From positions 466,501-530,500 of the forward strand of contig NC_069083.1 in NCBI RefSeq assembly GCF_947172395.1: a stretch of DNA of 64,000 nt, read 5' to 3'. The notes beneath the pieces are model-generated. The model did not search any database. It was not told the DNA's origin and worked only from the letters and a program-made list of their open reading frames with translations. Positions 47,201-56,487 of the stretch are shown piece after piece (the stretch's first letter is position 1; each line of letters starts with the position of its first letter). Both the position numbers and the translations under genes were made by a program. This stretch comes from Bicyclus anynana (lineage: Eukaryota > Arthropoda > Insecta > Lepidoptera > Nymphalidae).

Positions 47201-49109
47201 ACACGATAATATGACCTCGTTCTTTCTATTCTGCGTACTAACCTCAAGGTCGCTCGTATCGAACACATCTATCTCGAAAGACCTGCTCTTGCCGACCAGC
47301 ATCCTGTTGAGGAGGCCCGAGTCCTCCTTCGCGTACAGCAGCACCGTGCCCTCTGACGTCAGCACCACGTACTTGTTGTTTGTGTACGCCCCCGTCTTCT
47401 CTCGGATCAGCACTCGGTCGATTGTCTTCAGCAACTCTATGCCTAGAAACACAAATACATTAAATTGGCTTTTTTTTCTAATTATGTAATTGTCGTAGGC
47501 TTTAATTAGACCTCAGTTAAGTCTCCGGGGATTTTAAGGGATCGAAGAAGCGTCCTGGTGGGGCTCGAAGGCAGAAGCAGAAAAAAAGATGGGCGGCCGA
47601 AAAAAAGAGGCCGCATTAGCTTGTAGAGAGCTACATCTATATTGCGCCGCAATCACTCATGGTGTACCGTAATAATTGACAGAACAAACAGATACCAAAA
47701 ACCATTACTACTAGTAGATTTGCCTTGGGACTAGAATTTTCCCAGAGACGCCATAGTATGACTAGCCACTGCTAAAGAGTAAAACAAAATATAATCTGAA
47801 GAAAAGCGCAAGAATCCAGCCGCGTAATCGTATTACTATCACCATCTCGAATTGTCACTAAAAGTTATCGCTCAAGCCTACGGGTATGGACCTCTATTAT
47901 ACGCAAGAATGAATTCACTTCGCTGGGAAATATAATAGTTTTTGAAGTGACGATATTTCATGAATTGTAGTTTCAGTGTTAAGTTTAATTTGTACAAAAT
48001 AATTATTGTTATGTAAAAGGATAATCCTTTTACTATGTAGTCTGTGGTTGTGTGTAAAATGGATTACCTGAAGTGTATTTTGCAATAAATTAATATTTCC
48101 ATTAAAGGTTGCAGGTAAATTCTTTAGGCAATAATAGCGAAGAAGCATTTGCCGATAAAATGTAAACCTGTAAACAACTCATAAACTATCAAAATCAGGT
48201 CTAGTTTATTTCACCGCATTCCGGGTGAATGGAGTGTGAATTACGGTGGGAATTCGTTCTGTTTCGAAGTTATGAGGTAACGGACAGATAAATAAACAGG
48301 CAATCGAGGCGCACCTGCTCGCGGCGGCCACAGAGAGATATGTTTCAATAAATTGCGCGTTGAACGTTTGCACTGTTGTTGTATTGACATTGAGAATAAC
48401 TAGCGTTGCTATAACTATAACGTTATAGCAACACTCTCTATAGCTTTGAGCTAGCGATAACGAACGAACGAAAACGTGCCTCGATTACAGGTGGTATTAA
48501 TTAATTATTTATTTTATTGTTGAGGGGAAGTATCAGTGTCATACCAAGTAAGTTCATACCAATAAGAGCGTATTTAAGAACTGGAGCTCAGTTGTATGTG
48601 AGGCAGCGTAGACACCGTTACGCTGCCAGTCGCGTTAGTGATTTTGTGCAAGGCTTTGTGTCGTAATTATTAATAATGTTTGTGTGATGTTATTATTGTT
48701 TATCATAAATTGTTTAGAATGGACATGGAGAACATGTCGGGCAGGGAAGATGAGTGTTGATGCATTCTAATCCTTAAACCTATTCTCAAAGTCACAAGTC
48801 CTGGAACCTGCTCGAGGTGTTTCCTCTACCACAGAATAATGATACAATCACTGTCGCTTTACCCGTCACGTCACACGAAAGTCATCTGTAGTATTACTGT
48901 ACCAAAAGAATTAGGGTTAGTTTTACATCTGTACAAGGGACAGGTTCACCCTTTTCAGTGTCTGATTTACCTACGACTATCTGACCCATCACCCACCCGT
49001 GCGGCGCGGATGACAAATATACTTTAAATTGAGGGTAGCTCTGATTGAGGGTAGGTGCATTAGAATTTACAATATCAGTCTTACCTTTGGATGATTCAGT
49101 GGTCGTCAT
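41196..49109 (-). CDS. Phospholipid scramblase, four exons (gene span)
   Basis: Joined exons: 48971-49109, 47243-47442, 41677-41889 and 41208-41366 (or to a stop at 41196). The product is 237 to 240 residues, a calcium-activated membrane protein of the scramblase family, expected to move phospholipids between bilayer leaflets. Family marks: IELLKTIDRVLIREKTGAYT with NNKY (res 48-70), a KEDSGLLNRMLVGKSRSFEI block (res 86-105), IGDISKRWSG (res 193-202), the acidic calcium-binding stretch DRDSFAIRFPLELD (res 210-223), and a C-terminal membrane helix (about 227-240). The usual CCxxCC palmitoylation cluster is missing, so this is a divergent paralogue. The N-terminus is short (46 residues), not the long Pro-rich type. 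All splice phases match (1, 0, 0). The large intron 2 holds an intact LINE in the same orientation. The final exon is tandemly repeated. I am unsure whether a further exon (DFMFFE-like end) exists; reading through the donor adds Val-Ser-Ile then TAA. Confidence 0.85.
41208..41366 (-). CDS. Scramblase exon 4 (calcium-binding segment and membrane helix)
   Basis: Acceptor TTTTCCAG|TTG, phase 0, exactly 53 codons, then ATT|GTGAGT. It encodes the conserved end of the family: TSDKKRIGDISKRWSG, the Asp-rich DRDSF...LELD loop and the start of the hydrophobic helix AAIIATCFLI. If the donor is not used, translation stops after three more codons (TAA at 41196-41198), which would also complete the helix. 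The 3' 56 bases and the donor are part of the 143-bp array. Confidence 0.85.
41677..41889 (-). CDS. Scramblase exon 3
   Basis: 71 codons, phase 0 at both ends: acceptor AACTAG|GCG and donor TTTGAG|GTAAGC. It encodes the middle beta-barrel strands of the scramblase fold, finishing VVRVKGPVSISAECNFE. This aligns with the family's 'KIVGPC...FEV' segment but without its cysteine pairs. It is GC-rich compared with the flanking introns, as is exon 4. Confidence 0.85.
41890..43594 (-). other. Scramblase intron 2, left part
   Basis: Non-coding. Positions 43026-43313 contain a 95-codon minus frame of unknown, repeat-like nature. Positions 43385-43535 are a reversed family M repeat (CACGGGAACGCC region). 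The rest is AT-rich without recognised features. The LINE's target duplication ends at 43594. Confidence 0.6.
43584..43594. repeat. Target-site duplication of RTE LINE, 3' side
   Basis: CCAACAATTTC, identical to 46846-46856 on the far side of the element. Confidence 0.85.
43595..46845 (-). mobile_element. Full-length RTE-type LINE in scramblase intron 2
   Basis: 3251 bp between perfect 11-bp target duplications. Minus-strand order: 5' UTR of about 240 bases (46605-46845), one long ORF (43611-46604), then a very short 3' end in TGATAAAGTAAGTAAGTAA. RTE elements typically have a compact 3' UTR ending in a short tandem repeat rather than poly(A). The ORF is unbroken and the duplications have not decayed, so insertion is recent. 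Four damaged relatives lie in this window (28815, 29785, 40380, 60911). Confidence 0.92.
43611..46604 (-). CDS. RTE LINE polyprotein: endonuclease and reverse transcriptase, 997 codons
   Basis: The protein nicks target DNA and copies its own RNA at the nick. The N-terminal 55 residues are Gly/Pro-rich. An apurinic-type (EEP) endonuclease occupies about 58-310, with LATFNARTLR, the LSEVRR metal-site block, VVMGDFNAKLG and the terminal TGSDHRMVRG His motif. The reverse transcriptase spans about 500-780, with NNKAPGDDGITAELL, NYRPISLLSHVYKLFSRV, QAGFRAGFSTIDHI, FVDYEKAFDSVE, GVRQGDVISPKLF and the catalytic box LRFADDVVIMAE. The C-terminus has VAKLKWQWAGHIVRRADGRW, GRPPTRWTEDIKRVAGSCWM and QQWTSIG. 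All catalytic motifs are present and no stop or frameshift is seen. Such ORFs are commonly auto-annotated as craniofacial development protein 2-like; they are transposon proteins. The plus-strand frames across it are shadows. Confidence 0.96.
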   Translation of the reverse strand: MPSVVIIRALTFMDKSKNKQPLVPGGPAIPGSGSGRGNGGARGVKNLRGRFRCQPRRLDLATFNARTLRTDEKMIELEEVVSKLRWDIIRLSEVRREGEDSIILESGNLLYYREGDQQSQGGVGFIVHKSLVNNVVRVKSVSSRVAFLVLRITKRYSLKIIQVYAPTSTHSDEVVEVLYEDISKAIHASNSYYNVVMGDFNAKLGMRSGSELRVGQFGYGQRNHRGQMLADFMEKEGLFMMNSFFKKPPHRKWTWMSPDGSTKNEIDFILSTRRHIFNDVSVINRVKTGSDHRMVRGTLNINLQLERYKLVKSTLRPTPAQIQNPESFQLELQNRFDCLADCVDVDDLNNRLVETVHTVGFKFFKTHRTKRTNKFSDHTLKLMEERQEMRLQSSTDALKYRQINRQISKSQTCDLRRFNTERIKDTIKNNRGSKVFARDLSIGRRQLTRLKTDQGNIISSKPEILSEVEKLYTSTQKPVDNLAKDPRAKLTRHYTEDIPDVSLYEISMALRQLKNNKAPGDDGITAELLKAGGQPILKVLQRLFNSVIQEGTTPKAWHRSVVVLFFKKGDNTLLKNYRPISLLSHVYKLFSRVITNRLARRFDDFQPPEQAGFRAGFSTIDHIHTLRQVIQNSEEYNQPLCLAFVDYEKAFDSVEAWAVLRSLQRCRIDYRYIQALKCLYESATMSVRIQDQTTRPIQLQRGVRQGDVISPKLFTAALEDVFTMDWNGFDININGEYITQLRFADDVVIMAETLEDLNTMRNDLSRVSQRVGLKMNMSKTKIMTNTHVPLHPVIVEDSALEIVDEYIYLGHTVQLGRSNFEKEVNRRIQLGWAAFGKLRDIFSSEIPQCLKTKVFDQCVLPVMTYGSETWSLTMGLIRRLKVTQRAMERAMLGVSLRDRIRNEEIRRRTKVTDIAQRVAKLKWQWAGHIVRRADGRWGPKVLEWRPRTGKRSVGRPPTRWTEDIKRVAGSCWMLAARDRCAWRSMQEAYVQQWTSIG
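46846..47242 (-). other. Scramblase intron 2, right part, with LINE tail repeat
   Basis: After the target duplication (46846-46856) comes a reversed CCGACTT...GGAGGAGG repeat end at 46925-46955. Then a second copy of the LINE-like 3' tail (46965-47085: CTTGCCACCATTCCACGTAG, CATGATTTGTATAGTTATTA) seen at 14620. The exon-2 donor (GAG|GTTAGT) is at 47242-47243. Confidence 0.65.
47243..47442 (-). CDS. Scramblase exon 2
   Basis: Acceptor TGTTTCTAG|GC, donor CTTGAG|GTTAGT, 200 bases. It supplies the last two bases of a Gly codon and then 66 codons (IELLKTIDRV...DTSDLE). It contains the family's near-invariant NNKY motif and the acidic/hydrophobic block before the (here lost) cysteine cluster. The split Gly codon matches the single G left by the exon at 48971. 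Confidence 0.88.
47443..48970 (-). other. Scramblase intron 1
   Basis: Non-coding. It contains a small perfect hairpin at 48405-48432 (GTTGCTATAAC...GTTATAGCAAC). At 48522-48760 a plus-strand block has TATTTAAG, CTCAGTTG and CCAGTCGCGTTAGTG, resembling a promoter or a solo LTR. Otherwise AT-rich. Confidence 0.55.
48971..49109 (-). CDS. Scramblase exon 1 (start codon)
   Basis: ATG at 49107-49109 opens a 46-codon exon, MTTTESSKGKTDIVNSNAP through SAPHGWVMGQIVV, ending G|GTAAAT. The GWVMG element resembles the 'W-M-P-x-P' segment just before the conserved start of the scramblase domain. Its leftover G joins exon 2's GC to make Gly, which supports the join. An internal AAAG|GTAAGAC at about 49084 could be an alternative donor. 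The assignment rests on phase and context, so it is less sure than exons 2 to 4. Confidence 0.68.
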
Positions 49110-50392
49110 TGTTCTTTTGTGTTTTTTAATCTTTAGAATAATTTAATGTATTCTTCTACGTTATTTATTTTTTACAGTTATTTGGTTTATATATTTCATA
49201 AAATTACTAATAAGTTAATTACCCAAAATTGCGATAGGTAAATAAAAAATCAAAAAAGTCAGAAATTTTGCCAAGAAAATTTTGCTATCTACAAAAACAG
49301 AAATTAGATTTACTGAAAAAGGTCCAGATGTTCTTTATCCACTTGAAACCCGTGCGTACTTTACGTAGGTATCTACAATCGGCAGATCATGTCGATGTTG
49401 CCTTGAGAATTTAACTTTTTAAATAAATAAAACAAACTTTCACAAAGTTTATTTTGATGTAATAAACATGCCACCCGGTTGAGACGATTTGTTTTGCTTC
49501 GGTCAAATATTTAGTAATCCGTTACGATTATAGCCGACATCTTTTTTACAGTTTTATAGTTTTTTTACTAATTACAAGCCCACGGTTTCCGTTATGTTGG
49601 AACGTTTTAATTAATACACGTGAGCTGCGGCGGAGGAAGGCTGAAGGCGGACTTATGGTGAGTTCTCAAACAGCTGATTTGAACCCTACCCGTACTCAGT
49701 TTTCGTAAAAGAAGTGAGACAAAATATGTTCCCTTTTACTAAACTATTAGAGCAAAAGTCTGTGGGAGACAAACGAGTGGTGTTGAAATTAGGAATTCAT
49801 GAATTTCAGCTCAGCTGCAAATGAACACAATTTTCAGCACATAAAATACACTCTAGGTTTCTAAGGGCTAGGAATAGCTTAAGCTGAAAAGGATAACATT
49901 ACTTTCAGCTATTTGTAACGTTACGTATATTTGAGCCTACCTACTGCTTACTTGCTTACCTTTTTTACAGAAAAAAACTTTGTTTTTTAAACACTTTTTA
50001 AGAAATGGTAATTTATTGACATATGTGTTTAAAATAAATAGTTTTTTTGTAAGACTTAAGTACAAGCTATGTACTTACTAATAACAATTTCCCTGTTGTG
50101 TAAGTAGGGAACTAAAGTGGCCCCACACGGCCACAAAGCAATAAAAACTAACAGCGTTTTAACTGCGCGGTATTCCCGACTTAATGAATATAATTAAGTG
50201 GTAACAACTACTTGAATTAAATTCCTCTGTTGATTAGTTTTATGCCACTTAATTATGTATCTTTGCTTTTTACACTGTTGTTTGATTAATGAATAATATT
50301 AAAAACAAATAAATAAAAACTGTACTTTCAGTTCAGTGATTCAACTATTTGGCTGCGAATAGCAAAGTCTTAGATCGGACTATGGAATATAC
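49110..50392. other. Upstream of scramblase; intergenic
   Basis: AT-rich; presumed promoter region of the scramblase, but no TATA box or CpG island is evident directly upstream. Positions 49618-49660 contain GC-richer sequence ending in ATG|GTGAGT, an isolated donor-like site. Confidence 0.4.
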
Positions 50393-50541
50393 TACGGCTC
50401 TACACGCTGACACCAACGTTGGTCCCAATATGGTCTAACGTACCTATCTATAGATAGCGAATAAGACGTTTATCACCACCACATCCACATGTTGGACGAG
50501 TGGTGTTGGGGCCAACGTTGGGCTCAACGTGTGCAACCGGC
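50393..50541. mobile_element. Small MITE-like inverted repeat
   Basis: Left end ACACGCTGACACCAACGTTGG; right end, reversed, ACACGTTGAGCCCAACGTTGG. Interior about 90 bases. Each end carries the palindrome CCAACGTTGG. Confidence 0.6.
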
Positions 50542-51510
50542 GTGTGGCGTTAGGATTCTAATAACATTTGGAGATAAAAAATGAAATTTCACTCCGATTT
50601 AGAGATAATCAGCTTGTAATAATATTTTAAAAATAAAATAATGTTTCAGCTTCATTTATTCATTGGATATATTGTCATAAGACTATCAAGTATCAACCTA
50701 ATTATTGTCAAACAATGTAGAGCTGTAACACGACCAAATCTTGTTAATAGGTAGAGGATATACTTGTAAAGAGCACCGACTTGTTTTATAATGGTGCACT
50801 TGGGTAGGTAACTTTATTTTTATCAAGTGTTGGTAACAATATTTTAAGACATAAAAATACGTTAACCACAGTGTATTTTTTTAAATATCCTTAATACCTC
50901 ATAATTAATAATCAGGTGAACGTTTGTTTATACGATAGCAATTACGTAGAGTTCATAGTACAACTGTAAACCGAAATTGTTCCCAATTTTAATGGAAACT
51001 AGGTTCTGTGAGGGAGGAAAAGCCTTACTTTGCTTCGCCCTAAGGTGACCGACAGACAGGTGGTAGGACTATCTACCTGATGGTAAGTGTAGCTACGGTT
51101 ATATGTGACTTAAGACGGAAAAGCGAAAGAAAAACTTGCTCCTCAGTTTTTATGACACATCTATGATTATTGTTTATATATAAAATATCGGCATCAAATT
51201 GCAATTATTTGTTTTACCTAAATCTGTTTTACGAGGAAAATATTTTAAGAAATTGAGATAAATTAACAACGAGCACTGAAGAAACCAAAATTTCAATCAC
51301 TATAAAATGAATATAATGTAACTTTCAGTTAATTAATTAACGTTTTTGTCACAATTCATTGACACAATATACTAGGTGAAGAAAATCCGCGGCAAAACAA
51401 TTTTCCCGAATACGTCCGCCTCCCCCGCGCGTCTCGAAGTCGACTGGAGTGATTGACGCTTTTCCACTTTTCCAGCAGCGGCCAGTTAAGGCTCACGCTA
51501 ACTCACGCTA
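50542..51510. other. Intergenic, nothing recognised
   Basis: No gene or repeat family identified. Confidence 0.5.
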
Positions 51511-52006
51511 AAGGTATAGTTACACATGCTCATTGCTCATAAATGTCATGCTTATTTATTTCTTATGTTTTCAGTACCTTGGCAATCTGTGTTGTCACAT
51601 TGAGCCTTTCTGTTATCTATAGTAGGTAGTTAGATGTGGTTCACGCAGAACCATATCAGAACCGTTATAAGGAGGCCCCAATCTTCTTTTATCGTCTTTC
51701 ACAGCTAATGTAGAAACACTATGCCTTTTTAGTCTTTTATGCGTAATGAGTGACATTTCTTGTGCCTACTAGTTTTAATTAACACCAGTTGACTTGTCTG
51801 TTATGTTTTAGCTACTGTATCTAGCAATCTCCTTGTGACTGATTCTTAAGTTAAAATTAATCTCTCAGCTCGGAATTCACACGACAGGTGATTTTTAAAT
51901 AAACTCAACATGCTTATTGTTCGCAACGTTTCGATAAGCAGGCTACATTATGCTCAAAACTGGCATCCTTTCATGCTAGTAATGATCATGTGTAGCGGCA
52001 CCTTTT
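51511..52006. mobile_element. Non-autonomous DNA transposon rich in GCATGC motifs, copy 2
   Basis: Left end AAGGTATAGTTACACATGC, right end reversed AAAGGTGCCGCTACACATGA. Subterminal CATGCT and GCTCAT motifs appear as in copy 1 (23683-24160), but fewer. The middle differs from copy 1. Confidence 0.6.
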
Positions 52007-52169
52007 AACTACAAATTGCTGAACTACGCGCATTTGTTATCATTAAGCCAACATTTTGTTCTGTCTACGCTGAATTATTGAGGACTACGACTCTACTTCG
52101 TGTCGTAAATCAACAAGTTGTAGTCGAAACAAAAGAATATGTCGACTTTAAGTTAAAGTTGCGTCATTA

Positions 52170-52405
52170 ATGCAATAAATAAATAAATAATAAATAAATA
52201 TACTTACACAATACACATCACTATCTAGGCCCAAAGTAAGCATACAGAGTAGCTTGTGTTATGGGTGCTAAGATAGTTGATATTATAATATTAATTTACA
52301 ATGATATTCTACATATAAATATTTATATAATGTATAAATACACACAGACACTGGTAAACACCCATGCTCATCACACAAATATTTTCCAGTTGTGGGAATC
52401 GAACC
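52170..52405 (-). mobile_element. tRNA-derived SINE (family C), copy 2
   Basis: Reversed copy. The tail is AATAAATAAATAATAAATAA, the body has ACATCACTATCTAGGCCC and GCTTGTGTTATGGGTGCTAA, and the B box is GTGGGAATCGAACCA on the plus strand. The 5' head beyond the B box is missing. Confidence 0.85.
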
Positions 52406-52635
52406 AATGGTTAGTATTATGAGGTTCTGTGGTTCGGATCATGGATCAAGCTCTATTTAATTGGTTTTCTCTTAGATACATAGATAATAGGATTTTCTAA
52501 CTTGAAATTGCCGGCAACAGTCCAGAGTTTGACGTTGCTGTGTGACACTGTCGAGACTCAGAGGCACATTTATAGTGATCGGCAACGATATTTATATTAT
52601 CGCTGGTGATCTGTACAAAAACAAGCATTTTTAGC

Positions 52636-52752
52636 CTAAGGCCTAGTTCGGACTACTTTAGTATTTTAGTCGAGTACGAACAATTTTTTTGCGGTAAATC
52701 CAAAAATTGTTCGTACTCTACTAAAATACTAAAGTAGTCAGAGCGGCCTATA
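52636..52752. mobile_element. Fold-back MITE, near-perfect hairpin
   Basis: Left arm (52639-52687) GGACTACTTTAGTATTTTAG then CGAGTACGAACAATTTT. The right arm (52700-52750) is its complement with few mismatches, around a loop of about 12 bases. Outer ends are AGGCCT-like on both sides. Confidence 0.75.
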
Positions 52753-53700
52753 AGTGCGACAACCCACAATAGAGGTCTAGTCCGCAGTGGATTGTTTAAA
52801 AAATACGTGATGATGATATCAAAGGCACCAGCTGCCATCAAATCGATATGACGACGACTTTAATGTAATGAAAATCTGATGAGTAGATTTTGACATATTA
52901 AATGGAAGGTATCTTTGACAAACTTTAGTATGATCGCTTGACTACCAAAAGATCTTACGATCGATTCTCAGCTTCAGGTACTTTAGGAATATATTTTTAA
53001 ATCACCTGTATGATAGGTACACTTACGAGTACTATGAGCAGAAATAAATCATTAAAATATGCTTTAATAAATTATTAACCCATTTAATTACTGTTATCTC
53101 AGTGATCATCCAGGTGAGATCATAGACGTGAAACTCGCCGTCGAATATAATAAAACTCGTAGTCGCTATGTGACCCAAAGTAATTTAGTGTTTGATGTGT
53201 GTTTGACGTGGGCGGGGCGTGTCGGGTGACTCGGGGTAATTGCATATGGTAAGAGATAGCCGCACAACGCAGCGACCCCTGGTGACGAGCGTGTTTGCTC
53301 GCCCAAACTACGGCGGGCAAACACGACGGGAATGCCCAGGGGTTAGGTCTCTGACATTTTATCCTTCATACGTTCGTGCTTAGTGATAAATGAAGTTTAC
53401 TTAGATACATACATGGAATAACCATCCCAGTCTATTCGTAGGCAGCAAGGCTGCTTGGCAGCAATGCTTGAGGGAGAGCGGCATTTGGAGGATAGACCTA
53501 CTTGCTCCATTGCAAAAAAGCGGGCTTAGGATGTTATTGTGTAACGTTTGTCATAATAATGTTAATGGCAATTATAGGGATGACATAACGAGCTCTCCGA
53601 AGCACGGGATAACTTTCTGAGAAGACAGAAGAGCTCTCCATTTCATTGCCCGATCAAAGTCTCGAACCCCGGTTACGTGATCCTAAATTATTTGACCAAT
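52753..53700. other. Intergenic, nothing recognised
   Basis: GC-richer patch at 53200-53335, without a recognised protein. Confidence 0.45.
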
Positions 53701-53766
53701 GAGGCAGTTTATAACCAAAAATATAATGCATCTATATGCATTATATTTTTGGTTTGAAACTGCCTC
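53701..53766. repeat. Hairpin 1 of an adjacent pair
   Basis: Arms of 30 bases, GAGGCAGTTTATAACCAAAA and its continuation, pair with 53737-53766 with two mismatches and a six-base loop. The size and stem are like a microRNA precursor, but a short palindromic MITE is equally possible. Confidence 0.6.
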
Positions 53767-53770
53767 TAAT

Positions 53771-53820
53771 CTAATTTTATAATCATTAGGTACCTATGTA
53801 CCTAAAGATTATAAAATTAG
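53771..53820. repeat. Hairpin 2 of an adjacent pair
   Basis: 23-base arms, CTAATTTTATAATCATTAGG plus TAC, with one A/A mismatch and a four-base loop (CTAT). It lies four bases after hairpin 1. Confidence 0.6.
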
Positions 53821-54847
53821 TATTAGGTACACTGTACCTTTTCAACTTCATAAGCTGACGGTTCATTTCTGTGAAGGCGATATAGAGATTAGGTTGAAGT
53901 CGATAGAAATGAGAATAAATAAATTACACTAATCCCACACGAATGGAAACCATCATAATGATATTTCAATAATCAGCTCTTGAGACTCCATCGATAAGGC
54001 ATGCTGCAGCCAAATGCGATAGTACGGCCAATTCGAAAATTCACCATATTCTATTTACCTACCTTACTTTTAATGTTTCAAGACATCATTATTTTAAAAG
54101 AGTATCAAAGTAATCTAATCTAATTCGAAAAGAATTTCCAAACTCTTCCTTCGATTACCTACTATCAAACTACTACTTAATGTACCACAATGTTAGTGAC
54201 CACTAACCAACGACATTATTTTGTACCTACCTATAATGTTTGTTTCTCAGCTGTAGCATAGAGCTGAGCAGCGCCCCATTCAGCCGAAGTCTTAGTATTA
54301 AATTAGTTAAAGTTAATTGTTTTCTTCGGTATTTCAATTTCTGTTGTTTTTTGGCTGAATAAATGGTTTAATATTATTGTTACTAGTTTATCGCTCTAGT
54401 AATAATGCAAGAAAACTGAAACTTTCTTGGTCTGCAACCGTAAGGTAGTTTCTTTCGAGTGATTATTTATTTCTGTTTAGATTTAATCCCAATCCGCAAT
54501 GCGTGGGCGGGCTCATATAGATTTGTTATGGAGCAATTGATTCGTCTAATATATCAGACGAGATAAAACAGAACTGTTCATAGCGAGGAGTAAATATTAT
54601 TGTTACTTTTAAACCTACTCTCTATTAGTGAGTATATTTATTCTCTATTAGAGAGGTATTTACAAAATTCGACTACTAATAAGAATAGTAGTCAGTTGGC
54701 GAATGTGAGCTTATGAGTTATGTACTTGTACATATGTTTTCTGTGCTTATGGTACGGTAGGTATATACGTACTTAACTACCTTTATTTATTATCCAGCCA
54801 TAACTACTACCTACCTACTACTACCGACAGATATATATTATATTTTT
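53821..54847. other. Intergenic, nothing recognised
   Basis: AT-rich, no gene or repeat core recognised. Confidence 0.5.
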
Positions 54848-55149
54848 AACCGACTTCCAAAAAGAAGGAGGTTCTACGTTCGGCTGTATGTAACTATGTT
54901 TTTTTTATGTATGTCCAGTGATAATTCCGTCATTTATGGACCAATTTTAAAAATTCTTTTTAGTTTTGAAGGGTTTGATTCCAGGGTGGTCCCATTTTTT
55001 TCATGTCAGGATCTGATGATGGAATCCTGGAGAAATTGAGGAAAACTTTCGAAAATTAGTAGAGACGGCTAGTGCGTTTGTTAGTGTTTCCATAAGCTAT
55101 TTTAAACCACTACAATTTTATGAAGATCTGAAGTTGGTCTGATGATGGG
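54848..55149. repeat. CCGACTTCC repeat body
   Basis: Starts TTAACCGACTTCCAAAAAGA then GGAGGTTCTACGTTCGGCTG. It continues with GGTGGTCCCATTTTTTTCAT and GTCAGGATCTGATGATGGAA, a common lepidopteran dispersed repeat. It leads directly into the 130-bp tandem array. A matching GCAACCGACTTCCAACTC is at 55932, so 54848-55950 may be one composite element. Confidence 0.55.
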
Positions 55150-55680
55150 GCCGAAACACAGACAATGGAACTCGTCAACGATTTACAGCAGTTACCTTTT
55201 GTTTGGGCTTCATTAATTTGTATTGATAAGAACTTTCCACCTACATGGGTTGTGCCTGTATTAAGGGTCTGGTGGAGAAGACGAAGGGCAGTGAAGAGAA
55301 CTCCTCGACGGTTCACAGTAGCTACCTTGTGTTTGGACTTTATAAATTTGTATTGATAAGAACTTTCCACCTACATGGGTTGTGCCTGTATTAAGGGTCT
55401 GGTGGTGAAGACGAAGGGCAGTGAAGAGAACTCCTCGACGGTTCACAGTAGCTACCTTGTGTTTGGACTTTATAAATTTGTATTGATGAGAACTTTCCAC
55501 CTAGATGGGTTGTGACTGAATTAAGGGTCTGGTATTGAAGACGAAGAACAATGAAGAGAATTCCTCGACGGTACACACTAGCTACCTTGTGTTTGGACTT
55601 GATCAATTTTATATTGATGAGAACTTTCCACCCATATGGGTTGCGACTGCATAAGGGGTCTGGTGAAGAAGACGGAGGAA
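55150..55680 (+). repeat. 130-bp minisatellite, about four units
   Basis: TATTGATAAGAACTTTCCAC starts at 55221 and 55351, then at 55481 and 55612 with the variant TATTGATGAG: periods of 130, 130 and 131 bases. Each unit also contains GGGTCTGGT, CCTCGACGGTTCACAGTAGC and TTGTGTTTGGACTT. Middle units are nearly identical and the outer ones diverged. Open frames on both strands simply follow the repeat. Confidence 0.9.
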
Positions 55681-56247
55681 AGTTAAGACAATTCCTTATT
55701 GGCTATGATACCTTTCACGTTTTTATGGGTTTTTATTCATATTACGTGTGGATAAAGGGGGAGTGCAATTTTGTTTATGAGTTATGGAGTATTTTCAAAA
55801 TTGGGATTGTAGTACTTAAGTACTTATCATAAGAAAATAACGTTTTAGCTAATTGCTTATTATTTTTTGTTCTTTCCCAGTAAATATGCTAACACTAAAA
55901 ATAAAAAAATAAAACATTTTAATAAAAAAAATGCAACCGACTTCCAACTCAAAAATTAACTTAAACTAAAAAGCAAAAAATAACATCTTGTATATGTGCT
56001 ACCTTCTGATCAGTTTGAAGGCGGTGCCAATCCAGTGTTGTGTTTAATTAAAGCTGTTTCTGAAAGAACCACCGAAATTTTGTAGTTTAAACGGGTTTAA
56101 TTAATACATCACTGGCTTTGGTAGATTATATTTTTAGTGGTATGCTAGTACAATCAGGTAGGTAATTTCTAGATACCTATGTACGTAGGTACGTAGGCAT
56201 GACATTTGTAATATCTGAATAAAACACCTACGTACTTTTTTTAATTT
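55681..56247. other. Intergenic; end of composite repeat
   Basis: The CCGACTTCCAACTC end is at 55932. The rest is AT-rich, with no gene. Confidence 0.45.
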
Positions 56248-56253
56248 TTTATT
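56248..56253 (-). terminator. Polyadenylation signal for the small heat shock gene
   Basis: AATAAA on the minus strand, about 235 bases after the stop codon at 56488. Candidate by position only. Confidence 0.4.
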
Positions 56254-56487
56254 TACAAAAAACCAATACTTTACTAATCAACTAAACTAATCAGTCTGCC
56301 TCTAACTAAATAGAGTTATGTAGGTACAAAACAAAATATTTCACAATCATTTCACTAGTTGCAACTTTGGACAAGTTTCAAAGCAGAGATCTTTCAAAAT
56401 ATTGCATCATATTGTTTAATACCGAATACAATTGAAGAAAATACCCATGTACATGGTAATATTTATACCCTTAAACATCTAGAATAT

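Noticed and set aside
53701..53820. Rho-independent bacterial terminators or CRISPR repeats
   Set aside because: The hairpins are AT-rich palindromes in eukaryotic intergenic DNA; there are no regularly spaced repeats with unique spacers anywhere in the window.
55110..55606. Repeated similar frames on the minus strand (71 to 86 codons)
   Set aside because: Their similarity reflects the 130-bp tandem repeat, not a gene family.
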